A DNA stretch of 15,852 bases from Syntrophales bacterium (lineage in GTDB: Bacteria; Desulfobacterota; Syntrophia; Syntrophales; UBA2210), in contig JAUSPK010000159.1 in assembly GCA_030655735.1 (NCBI GenBank), positions 1-15,852 of the forward strand, read 5' to 3'. Positions 5,503 to 13,784 of the stretch are shown here, in pieces. The notes beneath the pieces were generated by a model. It was given only the letters and a program-made list of their open reading frames with translations. It searched no databases and was not told the origin of the DNA. The first letter of the stretch is position 1. Each line of letters starts with the position of its first letter. A program made the translations under genes and the position numbers.

Positions 5503-7386
5503 ATGCTGGGTACAGTGATGAACGCATGCTTCCGAACAACATGTCTGACGCTTCTCGTTGCCCTCTCTCTCCTCAATCCGGGACTGTTGTCTGTAGATTC
5601 TGACGGCACCTCCCACGCCTCGGAAATTGCCCCTCCGGCAGGAATACGCGTGAACCCCAATTATTCGAATAAGACACTGCCGGTCTATTCCGTTCAGGCA
5701 TCCGCGTGCCGCGATGAGAAAAACGCCCGAAGCCTATTGGGAAAACTTAAAAGCAAAGGGTACACGCCTGTCTTCTATTCATGGAAGGACCCCTCTGGCA
5801 GGCTGTGGTATTCGGTCTTCCTCAGCGTGTATGGTGATGCCGCCGAGGCCGAACGTGTGGCGCGCCGGTACCGGGAAGCGGAGGGGAGGTCCGTTTTCGT
5901 TAAGACCCTGGAGCGGTATACCCTGACGCCCCCTCCTCTTGAACCTGTGGCCAAGCGGCAGGTCGAAGCAGCTCCCCCCGGTGAGGAAAAGAGCGTACTG
6001 GAGGGGCCTCGAAACGTCCGTGATGAAGAGCCGGAGATGGCGGAAGAGGAGAAGACCGGCCCGGAGTTTACCTACAGCGGATTCATAGAGTTCGAGAGCT
6101 TTGTCAATACCGGGACGGGCCAGAGCTTCAAGGACAAGAACAAAAAGAACGAGATCAGAAACCGTCTCCAGATGAGGTATGGAACGGAGAATCTCTACCT
6201 CTTTTCCGTCTCGAACGTCTATCTCTTCCAGACATACCTGAATAAGGGGGCGGATGACCACTACCGGTACGCAAAAGATCAGAAAGTATCGAGAAACCTG
6301 AGGCTCTCCTCACAGGAGGCCGAGCTGTCCTTTGACGAGTTGTACCTCAACTACGGCAGGGGAAATTTCAGGCTGCGCGCGGGGAACCAGATATACGGGT
6401 GGGGGACGGCTGATGCCTTCAATCCGACGTCATATTTCAATCCGTCCGATATGCGGGAGATCCTTTTCAGGGACGACGACGAGAACAAGGTAGGGGTTCC
6501 CTCTCTGTCCGGGATGTTCTTCCTGGGGGATTATACGCTGGAGGCCGTCTTCGTGCCGGTGCATATCCCCACGATTATGGCCCCCGAGGGGAACTTCTGG
6601 GCGCTTTCGATCGACAGCTTTCTCCTCCCGATCGTCTTCGATGAGCCGGAGAGGCTCGGCGCCGATATCGACAACGTCGGGTACGGCACCCGCCTGTCGA
6701 CCAGCGCGGGAGGGGTCGATATATCCGTGAGCGGATACCACGGCCCGGACAAAGGCCCTCTCTTCCTCCCGTACAAGGTGATCTTTCAGGGCACAACCCC
6801 CGTCGCGGTTCAACTCAGACCGCAGACCTCCATCGTCACCATGTTCGGCTTCGATCTCTCCGCGGCACTGGGCGACTTCGTCGTGCAGCTCGAGGCCGCC
6901 TATTCCCCCGACAAGGCGGGGATCGTCGAACAGAGTGTCACGGGTCTTATGGGCCTGACGATTCCCTTTGAGACAGACAAGGTTCGCTATGTATCCTACG
7001 CCGCAGGGTTTAACTACTTCATCCCCCTGAGCAGGCTGATAGAAGGACACACGGGTGATACGGTCTTTACCTTCGAGTGGTTCCAGTCACGGTATCTGGA
7101 GGGCGGTGTCTATTCTCCGTCCATCACCGATATCGTCAGCTGCAAGCTTGAAGACAGCTATTTCGACGGCCGCGTCAAGATGACGGTCAAGGGCGTCTTC
7201 GACACGAAACACGGGGGGAAGGTCTTCTGGCCGGAGATAGGGTATGATTTCCAGAACGGGTTCCTCGTCGAGGTGGGGTATGCCGCCATCTGGGGAGACA
7301 GGGGATCGTCTTGGGAGAGCGATTCGATCTTCTATTACTTCAGGGATAACGACGTGCTGATGGCGAAGATCCGCTACAAGTATTGA
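5503..7386 (+). CDS. Outer-membrane beta-barrel protein with N-terminal SPOR domain
   Basis: This 627-residue exported protein has a hydrophobic signal segment (LTLLVALSLLNPGLL, residues 15-29) with possible cleavage near SHA (37-39). A SPOR domain follows at about 59-138, from VYSVQASACRDEKNARSLLG to SVFVKTLERYT; such domains bind glycan strands of peptidoglycan. A Pro/Glu-rich linker spans about 141-188, and a barrel-like region of alternating strands runs from 190 to the end. Its FDELYLNYGRGNFRLRAGNQ and WGTADAFNPTSYFNP pieces resemble DUF1302-type outer-membrane proteins. The last residue is an aromatic Tyr, as expected for BAM-inserted barrels. The start is uncertain: neither ATG 5503 nor ATG 5518 has a good ribosome-binding site. 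It converges with the RND/LolA-like genes and may be their outer-membrane partner. Confidence 0.88.
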   Translation: MLGTVMNACFRTTCLTLLVALSLLNPGLLSVDSDGTSHASEIAPPAGIRVNPNYSNKTLPVYSVQASACRDEKNARSLLGKLKSKGYTPVFYSWKDPSGRLWYSVFLSVYGDAAEAERVARRYREAEGRSVFVKTLERYTLTPPPLEPVAKRQVEAAPPGEEKSVLEGPRNVRDEEPEMAEEEKTGPEFTYSGFIEFESFVNTGTGQSFKDKNKKNEIRNRLQMRYGTENLYLFSVSNVYLFQTYLNKGADDHYRYAKDQKVSRNLRLSSQEAELSFDELYLNYGRGNFRLRAGNQIYGWGTADAFNPTSYFNPSDMREILFRDDDENKVGVPSLSGMFFLGDYTLEAVFVPVHIPTIMAPEGNFWALSIDSFLLPIVFDEPERLGADIDNVGYGTRLSTSAGGVDISVSGYHGPDKGPLFLPYKVIFQGTTPVAVQLRPQTSIVTMFGFDLSAALGDFVVQLEAAYSPDKAGIVEQSVTGLMGLTIPFETDKVRYVSYAAGFNYFIPLSRLIEGHTGDTVFTFEWFQSRYLEGGVYSPSITDIVSCKLEDSYFDGRVKMTVKGVFDTKHGGKVFWPEIGYDFQNGFLVEVGYAAIWGDRGSSWESDSIFYYFRDNDVLMAKIRYKY

Positions 7387-7402
7387 GCCTTGAATGTTCG
7401 TG

Positions 7403-7440
7403 AAGGGCCGCCGCTCATCTGCCGCTGTGCCGGCCTTTTC
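7403..7440. terminator. Possible bidirectional terminator between convergent genes
   Basis: AAGGGCCG (7403-7410) pairs with CGGCCTTT (7431-7438) through 8 bp, including one G-T wobble, around a 20-nt loop. The short T and A runs at the stem base could serve both directions. It fills the 52-bp gap between the barrel gene and the LolA-like gene. The loop is long and the T-run short, so efficiency is uncertain. Confidence 0.45.
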
Positions 7441-8179
7441 AGCGCAGGGCCTCTTTGTTGAAAGTCGAATCTCTCAGATCTCTGTTGTATTCCAGTTTTA
7501 GGATCTTCAGCTCGGTATGCCCCTTGTTGTCCGCCAGGGTCATGGTAGAGACAAAGGGGGTCAGGATGCCGTCGACCGTTCGTATGTCGTGATTCTCAAG
7601 ATACTTGTGAAATTCGTTCCCCTCGTAAAAGTCAATCCTCACAATAAAATAGTCCGATTTGCGCACATACAACACCAGCTTGCTGTAGACCTTCTCGCCG
7701 CTCTCCTTTACCGCCTCCACCGCGTAGCAGTCATAACCGACGGCCTTCGCGTCTTCCAGCAGTTTGTACGAGTAATCATCGATATCCCGCGAGCCGATAT
7801 CCTCATAGTAGAGGTGTGAATTGACGAAGGGCTTTCCCTTGTCGGAAGAGGCAATCCTCTTTATCTTTCCCGACGAGAGCCTCAGCCACTGATCATCATC
7901 ACCTCCCTTGTGCGCGTGGGTCAAGAGCTTTATCTGTGTCGGTCGGGTGAAGGATATCAGCATCTTGTCCTCACCCTCCTGGGACTTCTTTGAACTGCTC
8001 TCGAACTGTTTTTCCACGACTCTCCCGCCCTTGTGTATCTGCATCAGGACGTCACTCACGGCGGTTTTGGCCTCCGGGAGGGCGTCGTTCTTCTCCATGA
8101 TCTCCCTCCCGGTGAGCGCGAAGAGGGGGTTGGAGAGGAGCAATACGAAAAGAATCGCAAGGAAGAATCTTAGTTTCAT
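7439..8179 (-). CDS. Periplasmic LolA-like outer-membrane lipoprotein-sorting protein
   Basis: This 246-residue exported protein begins MKLRFFLAILFVLLLSNPLFA, a clear signal peptide with cleavage near residue 21. The mature part has the LolA-like half-barrel pattern: GREIMEKND, VLMQIHKGGRVVEKQF (45-59), FTRPTQIKLLTHAHKGGDDDQWLRL (77-101), YYEDIGSRDIDDYSYKLLED and VRIDFYEGNEFHKYLENHDI. Such proteins (PF17131-like, related to LolA) carry lipophilic molecules across the periplasm and are typically paired with MMPL/RND transporters. The frame continues upstream to 8257, but the ATG at 8179 precedes the signal peptide and follows GGGGAC, so it is the better start. The RND gene ends 25 nt upstream, hence an operon. 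The substrate is unknown. Confidence 0.9.
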   Translation of the reverse strand: MKLRFFLAILFVLLLSNPLFALTGREIMEKNDALPEAKTAVSDVLMQIHKGGRVVEKQFESSSKKSQEGEDKMLISFTRPTQIKLLTHAHKGGDDDQWLRLSSGKIKRIASSDKGKPFVNSHLYYEDIGSRDIDDYSYKLLEDAKAVGYDCYAVEAVKESGEKVYSKLVLYVRKSDYFIVRIDFYEGNEFHKYLENHDIRTVDGILTPFVSTMTLADNKGHTELKILKLEYNRDLRDSTFNKEALR

Positions 8180-8204
8180 CGGAAGTCCCCTTTTCTCGAT
8201 TGTG

Positions 8205-10883
8205 TCAGTCAGTTCGTTTCTCAGAGTTACTCTGTTCCATTCCGAAAAATTTGTCAATGTTCAGATATCTGCCTATCCCGGAGCCGGATTCCGGCCTGTC
8301 AAGATTGGTGCCGGTGGCCTTGATGACGGAGGGGAGTATCAGGAGTGCCCCTATCGTCGTGTTGATCATGGTGGTGGCGGTCAGGATGCCGAACAGGGCT
8401 ATCGGCAGAAAGTTGGAGGTTATCAGTATCGAGAATCCGAATACGAGTGCGATCGATGTAAAGAGAATCGCCTTTCCGGAGACGGCGAGTGTGCTCCGTA
8501 TTGTTTCATCAATACTCAATCCCCGCGCCTTGTTTTGCCGGAATGTATTGAGGAAGTGGATGGTGTCATCCACGCCGATCCCTATCGTAATGGCGGCGAT
8601 AACGGAGGTTGCCATATCCAGGTTGATGTGCAGCCACCCCATGATGCCGAAATTGATGATTACGGCGACGCTCATGGGTATCAGGGCCAGGGGGCCCGCC
8701 TTTATCTGCCGGAACAGCAGGGCGACGATAAGGCCGACGACCAGGAGCGAGAGAAAGAGACTCTGCATCTGTCCCGTGACGATATAGTGGACCAGCTTGA
8801 CGTTCATCATAGGGAAGCCGCTGATAGTGTAGGAGGTGCCCTCCGGCAGGGTCCTGTCCAGATAGGCCGCTATCTCGTCGGCGATCCTGCTTATCTCCGT
8901 CGTCCCCACGTGGTAGTCTTCCTTTTCACACAGCCTGGCCAGCAGGTTGCAGGTTCTGAAGTCGATATCGACGAAGGGCTCGAATTCGTCGAATCTGCCG
9001 TCCGAGTCTTCGTCATCTCCGGAGTATATCTCCAGGTAATCGATGACATCCAGGGGGTTCTCCGGAATCCTGAAGAAGGAGATGTCGTCGTTGTTCATAG
9101 CCATGTGCATGGTCTTGATAAAGTCCGAGAAGGATTCGGTTCTTCCGATATTGAGGTGAGGATTCGCGTCGGAGACCAGCCACTGACGGAATTCTTCGAT
9201 CATGACGAGAAATTTGGGGTCCTTGACGCCGTCGACCTTTCCCGAATCAATAAGGATATCGTAAGACCACCCCCCGCCGAACTTGTCACCGATAACGTTC
9301 GTGCTCAATTTGACAGGGTCGTGTTCCCTGAAATAGTTCATGAAGGAGGTTTCTATGTTGATCCGGGTCATCCCCGCCACCGACACGACAATGAGGATAC
9401 CGACGATGATCAGCACCTTGTGGTAGTGAATAATAGCGCCCTTCGCCATCAGGGCGATGATCCGGTCAACCACTGTTTTTTTGGCCTTGTCCTTGTGGAA
9501 GAGGACGGAAGGCCTTGTCCCAGGAAGGAGCACGAGGCAGGCGGGGATCAGGGAGCAGGAGATAAAGACGGCAAACATGACACCGATAGCGGAGGCGATC
9601 CCCCACTCACGTATGGCCGAGACCGGGCTGGTCGCCAGTGTCATGAAGGCGATGAAGGTGGTCAGCCCGGCCAGGAGTACGGTCAGTGATATATGGGTCA
9701 TCGATTCATAGAGACCCTTCCTCCGCTCCGTTTCCATGATGGCATTAAAATCGGCGTAATATTGGTTGAGGAGGTGGATGGCGTAAGAGCTTCCCACGGC
9801 GATCATCAGGGGCGGAATGGACACGCCGACCGGGGTGATCCGGTATCCGATGTACCCCATGAGGCCGAGGATCCACAGCTCTGCCAGCCCGAGTGTGACA
9901 AAGGGGAGCACAACCCCCCGGATCGACCTGAAATTGATATAGAAGACGATGACAACAACCAGGAGAACGAGGGGAATATTCCTGAACAGATCCAAGTGCA
10001 TATACTCGTTCATCCACATATTCACGACTGGGACGCCCGAGGATATGATGGTAAAATAGCTGCGGTAGCTGTCGGTAACCTCCATCATTTCGCGTATGGC
10101 CGGGTCCTGATCGTCCAGGTTGATGAACTTGATGACGACGCAGAAATCGGTTATCTCGCCGGTCTGGGCGTCCCTGCTGTAAAGCCCTTTTTCAAAGGAG
10201 GGGTTCCTCTCCAGCCGCCGCCTGAATTCCTCGATCTCTTTTTGGGAGGAGGGGAGTATGCGCCTCCCGCTATCATCTGTTTCGATAAGGCCGTACGTCT
10301 CAAGGGTATCATTTTCGCCCTTTATGTCCTCCGCCGTCAGGGGGGAGACGATCGTGTCGACGATCTCCTTTTTCTTGAAGTCCATGGAACGGAGGATCCC
10401 GGCGCGCAGCTTCTTGAGACCGCGTGCGCCTATCAGGTCGGTTTTGTCTGATATTCTTGTCTTTCTCGCCAGCAATCGCTGGAAGGCCGGATCATCGTCA
10501 AATGCTGCCATCAGAGCGCCGTACCGAATCTCTCCCCGCGATGCCATGGAGTCGAACCTCTTCAGCCGGGAGGTCTCCCTCTCCTTGTTGAAGGCCTTGT
10601 ATTCCTCCAGGTCGGAGATGAGGAGATCGAGCTTTCGGAAGGTTTCAGCGCTCCACAGATTGTATGAGGAAACGGCCATGATGGCGAACCGGCCGTTATC
10701 TCCGTAGATCTTCTTCATCTCATTGTAATAGATGTACTCAGGGTCGTTTTTGGGCATGAAGGATTCGACGGAATTGTCAAATTCCAGTTTTGGTATCCCG
10801 GGGACCAGGACCGCTGTCAGAATGGCCAGCAGAATCAGTATGAGAACCGGTCTTTGCAGAACAAAGTGGATATATCTGTTCAT
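8205..10883 (-). CDS. MMPL/RND family transporter (COG1033 type)
   Basis: This 892-residue inner-membrane protein has the duplicated RND layout. TM1 is at about residues 12-30, followed by a large periplasmic loop (about 35-298) and five TMs (about 303-455). TM7 is at about 488-504, followed by a second loop (about 506-705) and TM8-12 (about 708-853). The TM4 motif is GSSYAIH (364-370) in the first half and GIGVDDTIHF (768-777) in the second. Proton-relay acidic residues are thus seen only in the second half (Asp772, Asp773). This class exports or traffics hydrophobic molecules such as lipids, sterols or hopanoids. It is read with the LolA-like gene 25 nt downstream. The second loop contains an Asp-rich patch, YSGDDEDSDGRFDEFEPF (620-637), that resembles a calcium-binding loop. 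No substrate can be named. Confidence 0.95.
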   Translation of the reverse strand: MNRYIHFVLQRPVLILILLAILTAVLVPGIPKLEFDNSVESFMPKNDPEYIYYNEMKKIYGDNGRFAIMAVSSYNLWSAETFRKLDLLISDLEEYKAFNKERETSRLKRFDSMASRGEIRYGALMAAFDDDPAFQRLLARKTRISDKTDLIGARGLKKLRAGILRSMDFKKKEIVDTIVSPLTAEDIKGENDTLETYGLIETDDSGRRILPSSQKEIEEFRRRLERNPSFEKGLYSRDAQTGEITDFCVVIKFINLDDQDPAIREMMEVTDSYRSYFTIISSGVPVVNMWMNEYMHLDLFRNIPLVLLVVVIVFYINFRSIRGVVLPFVTLGLAELWILGLMGYIGYRITPVGVSIPPLMIAVGSSYAIHLLNQYYADFNAIMETERRKGLYESMTHISLTVLLAGLTTFIAFMTLATSPVSAIREWGIASAIGVMFAVFISCSLIPACLVLLPGTRPSVLFHKDKAKKTVVDRIIALMAKGAIIHYHKVLIIVGILIVVSVAGMTRINIETSFMNYFREHDPVKLSTNVIGDKFGGGWSYDILIDSGKVDGVKDPKFLVMIEEFRQWLVSDANPHLNIGRTESFSDFIKTMHMAMNNDDISFFRIPENPLDVIDYLEIYSGDDEDSDGRFDEFEPFVDIDFRTCNLLARLCEKEDYHVGTTEISRIADEIAAYLDRTLPEGTSYTISGFPMMNVKLVHYIVTGQMQSLFLSLLVVGLIVALLFRQIKAGPLALIPMSVAVIINFGIMGWLHINLDMATSVIAAITIGIGVDDTIHFLNTFRQNKARGLSIDETIRSTLAVSGKAILFTSIALVFGFSILITSNFLPIALFGILTATTMINTTIGALLILPSVIKATGTNLDRPESGSGIGRYLNIDKFFGMEQSNSEKRTD

Positions 10884-10917
10884 AGAATTACCTGCCGGAA
10901 ACGGAGGATTTTAGAAC

Positions 10918-10923
10918 ATTATA
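10918..10923 (-). promoter_or_regulatory. Candidate -10 box for the RND/LolA-like operon
   Basis: A perfect TATAAT on the minus strand lies 35 bp upstream of the RND start codon. The hexamer 17 bp further upstream is GGATAC, a weak -35. A perfect TTGACA lies at 10960-10955, but 31 bp away, which is too far for a normal promoter. Activated transcription is possible. Confidence 0.4.
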
Positions 10924-10995
10924 GTGCAGATGGAGTACCTGTATCCCGCCCCAATGTCAAACGGTTTTTAGCACTTGCCGTAATCCTGGGGAAGG

Positions 10996-11055
10996 GAAGG
11001 GCCACCCACCCTTCGGTTTTCTCCCTTGCTTTTCCGGGCAAGGATCATCTACTAT
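10996..11055 (+). promoter_or_regulatory. Upstream region of nnr: two hairpins and a weak promoter candidate
   Basis: Two small hairpins follow one another: GAAGGG (10996-11001) with CCCTTC (11009-11014), and CCTTGC (11024-11029) with GCAAGG (11038-11043). TTGCTT (11026-11031) and TACTAT (11050-11055), 18 bp apart, are the best promoter boxes I see; they overlap the second hairpin. This would give a leader of about 50 nt to the ATG at 11111. Confidence 0.3.
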
Positions 11056-11110
11056 GAAATATGTATGGGGAATGTATACGGGTGCAATATCCGGACGAGA
11101 GGAACGGACA

Positions 11111-12685
11111 ATGAAGGTAAGCAGCGTAGCAAAGATGAGGGACCTGGACTGGACGGCCATCGAGAAATTCGGCATAGAGGACGAACTGCTGATGGAGAAC
11201 GCGGGCCTTGCTACGTATGGCGTCATCCGAAACGAGGTCGGCATAGATGGTCGGAGTTTTGTTGTCTTCTGCGGCGTCGGGAACAACGGTGGCGACGGGT
11301 TTGTCATTGCCAGGAAGATACATTCAAACGGGGGACAGGTCAGGGTGTATATCGTCGGTAACCGGAAAAAGTTTACGGGCTGTGCGGCGAAGAACCTCTC
11401 CAGTATCGAACGGCTTTCCATCCAGGTCGAAGAGCTCAGGGATGCCGCCTCCGCGGAGGCGGCTGTTTCAGGATGCGACGCGATCATAGACGCGATCTTC
11501 GGGACGGGCCTTACGCGCGACGTTACGGGTTTCCATCGGGATGTTATAGATCTGATAAACACCGCCGGAAGGCCGGTCTTCAGCGTCGATATCCCCTCGG
11601 GGGTCAACGGCGACACGGGAATGGTGATGGGCGCGGCGGTGAAGGCGGACTGTACGGTGACATTTGGCCTTCCCAAGGTGGGAAACATGCTCTTCCCGGG
11701 ATATGGCTTATGCGGAAGGCTGTACGTGACCCACATCTCCTTTCCCCCTTCGCACTACGATAACGATTCCATACGGGTTGAGATAAACGCCCCGCCACAG
11801 CTTCCGCCGAGAGGGGGGGAGGGGCACAAGGGGGACTTCGGGGATGTCCTCACAATTGCGGGGGCCGCCGGCTACTTCGGGGCTCCGTATTTCGCTGCCT
11901 TTTCCTTTCTGAAGGCGGGAGGGGGCTACTCGCGCCTCGCCTCGCCGCGATCGATCGTGCCTCACCTGGCGGCCAGGGGGATGGAAATCGTCTTCGTCCC
12001 CCAGGAGGAGACGGTCTCAGGGAGTATCGCTCTCGCTAATAAAGAGTCTCTTCTTGAATTGTCACAGAAGGTGGATATGGTCGTCCTGGGGCCGGGGCTG
12101 TCGCTTGACGAAGAGACGCAGGAACTCGCGCGGGTGCTTGCCAGCGGGATAGAAGTACCCCTCTTGATAGACGGGGACGGGATTACCGCTTTGTGCGCGG
12201 ACCTAAAGATTATAAAAGAAAGAAAGGCGCCGACGATTCTGACACCCCACCTGGGGGAGTTGTCCCGGATCACCGGGATCGGGGTCGAAGAGATACGGGC
12301 GAACCGGATAGAAGTGCTGCAGAGAGCCGCCTCCGACCTCCAGGCGATCATCGTCATGAAGGGCGCGCACTCGCTGATAGGATATCCCGACGGGAGGGTC
12401 TTTATCAACCTCAGCGGCAATTCCGGGATGGCGACCGCCGGATCGGGCGATGTCCTCACCGGGACGATCGCCGCGATGTTCGGACTGGGCCTGCCCCTTG
12501 AGGATGCCGTTCGAAAGGGCGTATTCATCCATGGTCTTGCCGGCGACCTCGCCGCCGAGGATGAGGGTGAAGACGGTATAACGGCCTCGGATATACTGGA
12601 ATACCTGCCCCTCGCGGTGAAGATGGATCGTGAGGGATTGGACGAAGATCTTCGCGTGAAGTATGAGGGGATGATCGTGCTGTGA
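11111..12685 (+). CDS. nnr: Bifunctional NAD(P)H-hydrate epimerase / ADP-dependent NAD(P)H-hydrate dehydratase
   Basis: This 524-residue cytoplasmic repair enzyme converts damaged hydrated NADH and NADPH (NADHX, NADPHX) back to the normal cofactors. The N-terminal YjeF_N epimerase domain has MENAG (28-32), GVGNNGGDGF (55-64), DAIFGTGL (127-134) and SVDIPSGVNGDTG (158-170). The C-terminal ribokinase-like dehydratase domain (from about 236) has KGDFGDVL (240-247), VLGPGLS (325-331), LTPHLGEL (377-384), and NSGMATAGSGDVLTG (437-451), which holds the catalytic Asp447. Length and domain order are as in E. coli Nnr. The frame runs upstream to 11054, but the ATG at 11111 follows AGAGGA at good spacing and gives the expected N-terminus. 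Its stop lies 9 bp from the stop of the converging antiporter gene. Confidence 0.97.
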   Translation: MKVSSVAKMRDLDWTAIEKFGIEDELLMENAGLATYGVIRNEVGIDGRSFVVFCGVGNNGGDGFVIARKIHSNGGQVRVYIVGNRKKFTGCAAKNLSSIERLSIQVEELRDAASAEAAVSGCDAIIDAIFGTGLTRDVTGFHRDVIDLINTAGRPVFSVDIPSGVNGDTGMVMGAAVKADCTVTFGLPKVGNMLFPGYGLCGRLYVTHISFPPSHYDNDSIRVEINAPPQLPPRGGEGHKGDFGDVLTIAGAAGYFGAPYFAAFSFLKAGGGYSRLASPRSIVPHLAARGMEIVFVPQEETVSGSIALANKESLLELSQKVDMVVLGPGLSLDEETQELARVLASGIEVPLLIDGDGITALCADLKIIKERKAPTILTPHLGELSRITGIGVEEIRANRIEVLQRAASDLQAIIVMKGAHSLIGYPDGRVFINLSGNSGMATAGSGDVLTGTIAAMFGLGLPLEDAVRKGVFIHGLAGDLAAEDEGEDGITASDILEYLPLAVKMDREGLDEDLRVKYEGMIVL

Positions 12686-12694
12686 GGCAGGAGT

Positions 12695-13741
12695 CTATCC
12701 GGGGAGTGTGATATTGAGGGCGTACTGGAGCACGACGTAGACCAGATATATCCCCAGCAGCCATACCCCCTGCCACTTTCTGAACCACCCGTCCCTGTTC
12801 ATAAAGATGAAGGTTCGGAAGGAGTAGAGAATAATCAGCATCGCGGGAAAGTGGAAGGTAAAGAAGTTCGGCGGTATGGAGAGCGGCCTGACCGCCGCCG
12901 AGGCGCCGATGACAAAGAGGCAGTTGAGGACGTCGGCCCCCACGATATTCCCGACCGCGATCTCCGGGTGACCCTTCCGGATGGAGGATATGGCGGTCAT
13001 CAGTTCGGGCAGTGATGTGCCCAGTGCCACCATCGTGGCGGCTATGACATCCTCTGGCACGCCGAATCTGAGTGCTATCTCCGCCGCCGCGGGGACCAGG
13101 AGACGCGCCCCTGCGAGGATCAGTAGCAACCCCCCCACGATCATTGCCCAGCAGATGCGCGGGTTTGTAGTACCGGCATTGTCCTCCTCTTCATCCGCGC
13201 CGGCACTTTGCCGTGACCACCGATAGGCCATATACATATACAGACCGAGGAGGGCCAGGAAGAAGAGCCCCACCCACCGGTGCAGCACCGGTTGTCCGGC
13301 CATTGAGACGAGGGCGTAGACGGAGATGATGACCAGGAGTGTGGCCACCCCGACCTGAACCCAGCCGGTCCTGTTGAGTATGAATCGGTTGACCGGGATG
13401 GGCGCCAGTATGCAGGCAAGACCGAATATCAGGCCGGTGTCGGCAATGATCGAGCCGACGCCGTTTCCCAGGGCGAGACCCGGGTTTCCCATCCATGCCG
13501 CCATTACCGATACGGACGCCTCGGGCGCGGTGGTCCCGAGAGAGATAATGGTCGCGCCGATGACGATCTTGGAGAGACCGGTCCTCTGGGCCAGCACCAC
13601 GACGCCGTCCACCATCCAGTCCGCGCCCTTGGAGAGGAGCGCGATACAGACGACAATCACGATCAGCAGGAAGAGGGTAGGGGCCCCCGCCATCAGATTG
13701 TGAAGGGCATCCGTGTCCCACAGGCAGTGAAGATATTCCAT
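12695..13741 (-). CDS. CaCA-type calcium/sodium (cation) antiporter
   Basis: This 348-residue inner-membrane protein has about ten TMs and the two inverted alpha-repeats of the Ca2+/cation antiporter superfamily. Repeat 1 is GATIISLGTTAPEASVSV (62-79), then GNGVGS (92-97). Repeat 2 is AATMVALGTSLPELMTA (234-250), then GNIVGAD (264-270). The ion-binding Glu residues are Glu74 and Glu246. In repeat 1 the usual GSN-IxN segment reads GSIIADTG, so an Asp (101) stands where Asn is more common; this may alter ion choice. An acidic loop (GADEEEDNAG, 181-190) links the halves on the cytoplasmic side. The ATG at 13741 has GGAG about 11 nt upstream, a somewhat long spacing. It is probably co-transcribed with the DUF2959 gene, whose stop is 43 nt upstream. 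Confidence 0.95.
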   Translation of the reverse strand: MEYLHCLWDTDALHNLMAGAPTLFLLIVIVVCIALLSKGADWMVDGVVVLAQRTGLSKIVIGATIISLGTTAPEASVSVMAAWMGNPGLALGNGVGSIIADTGLIFGLACILAPIPVNRFILNRTGWVQVGVATLLVIISVYALVSMAGQPVLHRWVGLFFLALLGLYMYMAYRWSRQSAGADEEEDNAGTTNPRICWAMIVGGLLLILAGARLLVPAAAEIALRFGVPEDVIAATMVALGTSLPELMTAISSIRKGHPEIAVGNIVGADVLNCLFVIGASAAVRPLSIPPNFFTFHFPAMLIILYSFRTFIFMNRDGWFRKWQGVWLLGIYLVYVVLQYALNITLPG

Positions 13742-13784
13742 GTGACAATCATCTCCAGGTTATGCCGGCACCGCGGCGCACATG

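Noticed and set aside
7908..9689. A 593-codon open frame on the plus strand
   Set aside because: It runs opposite the RND transporter gene, is rich in Asp/Gly/His/Gln as expected for an antisense shadow of a membrane protein, and lacks a ribosome-binding site and any motif.
10918..10960. Promoter made of TTGACA (10955-10960) and TATAAT (10918-10923) for the RND gene
   Set aside because: Both boxes are perfect, but the spacer is 31 bp, far outside the usable range. Only the -10 box is kept, as a candidate.
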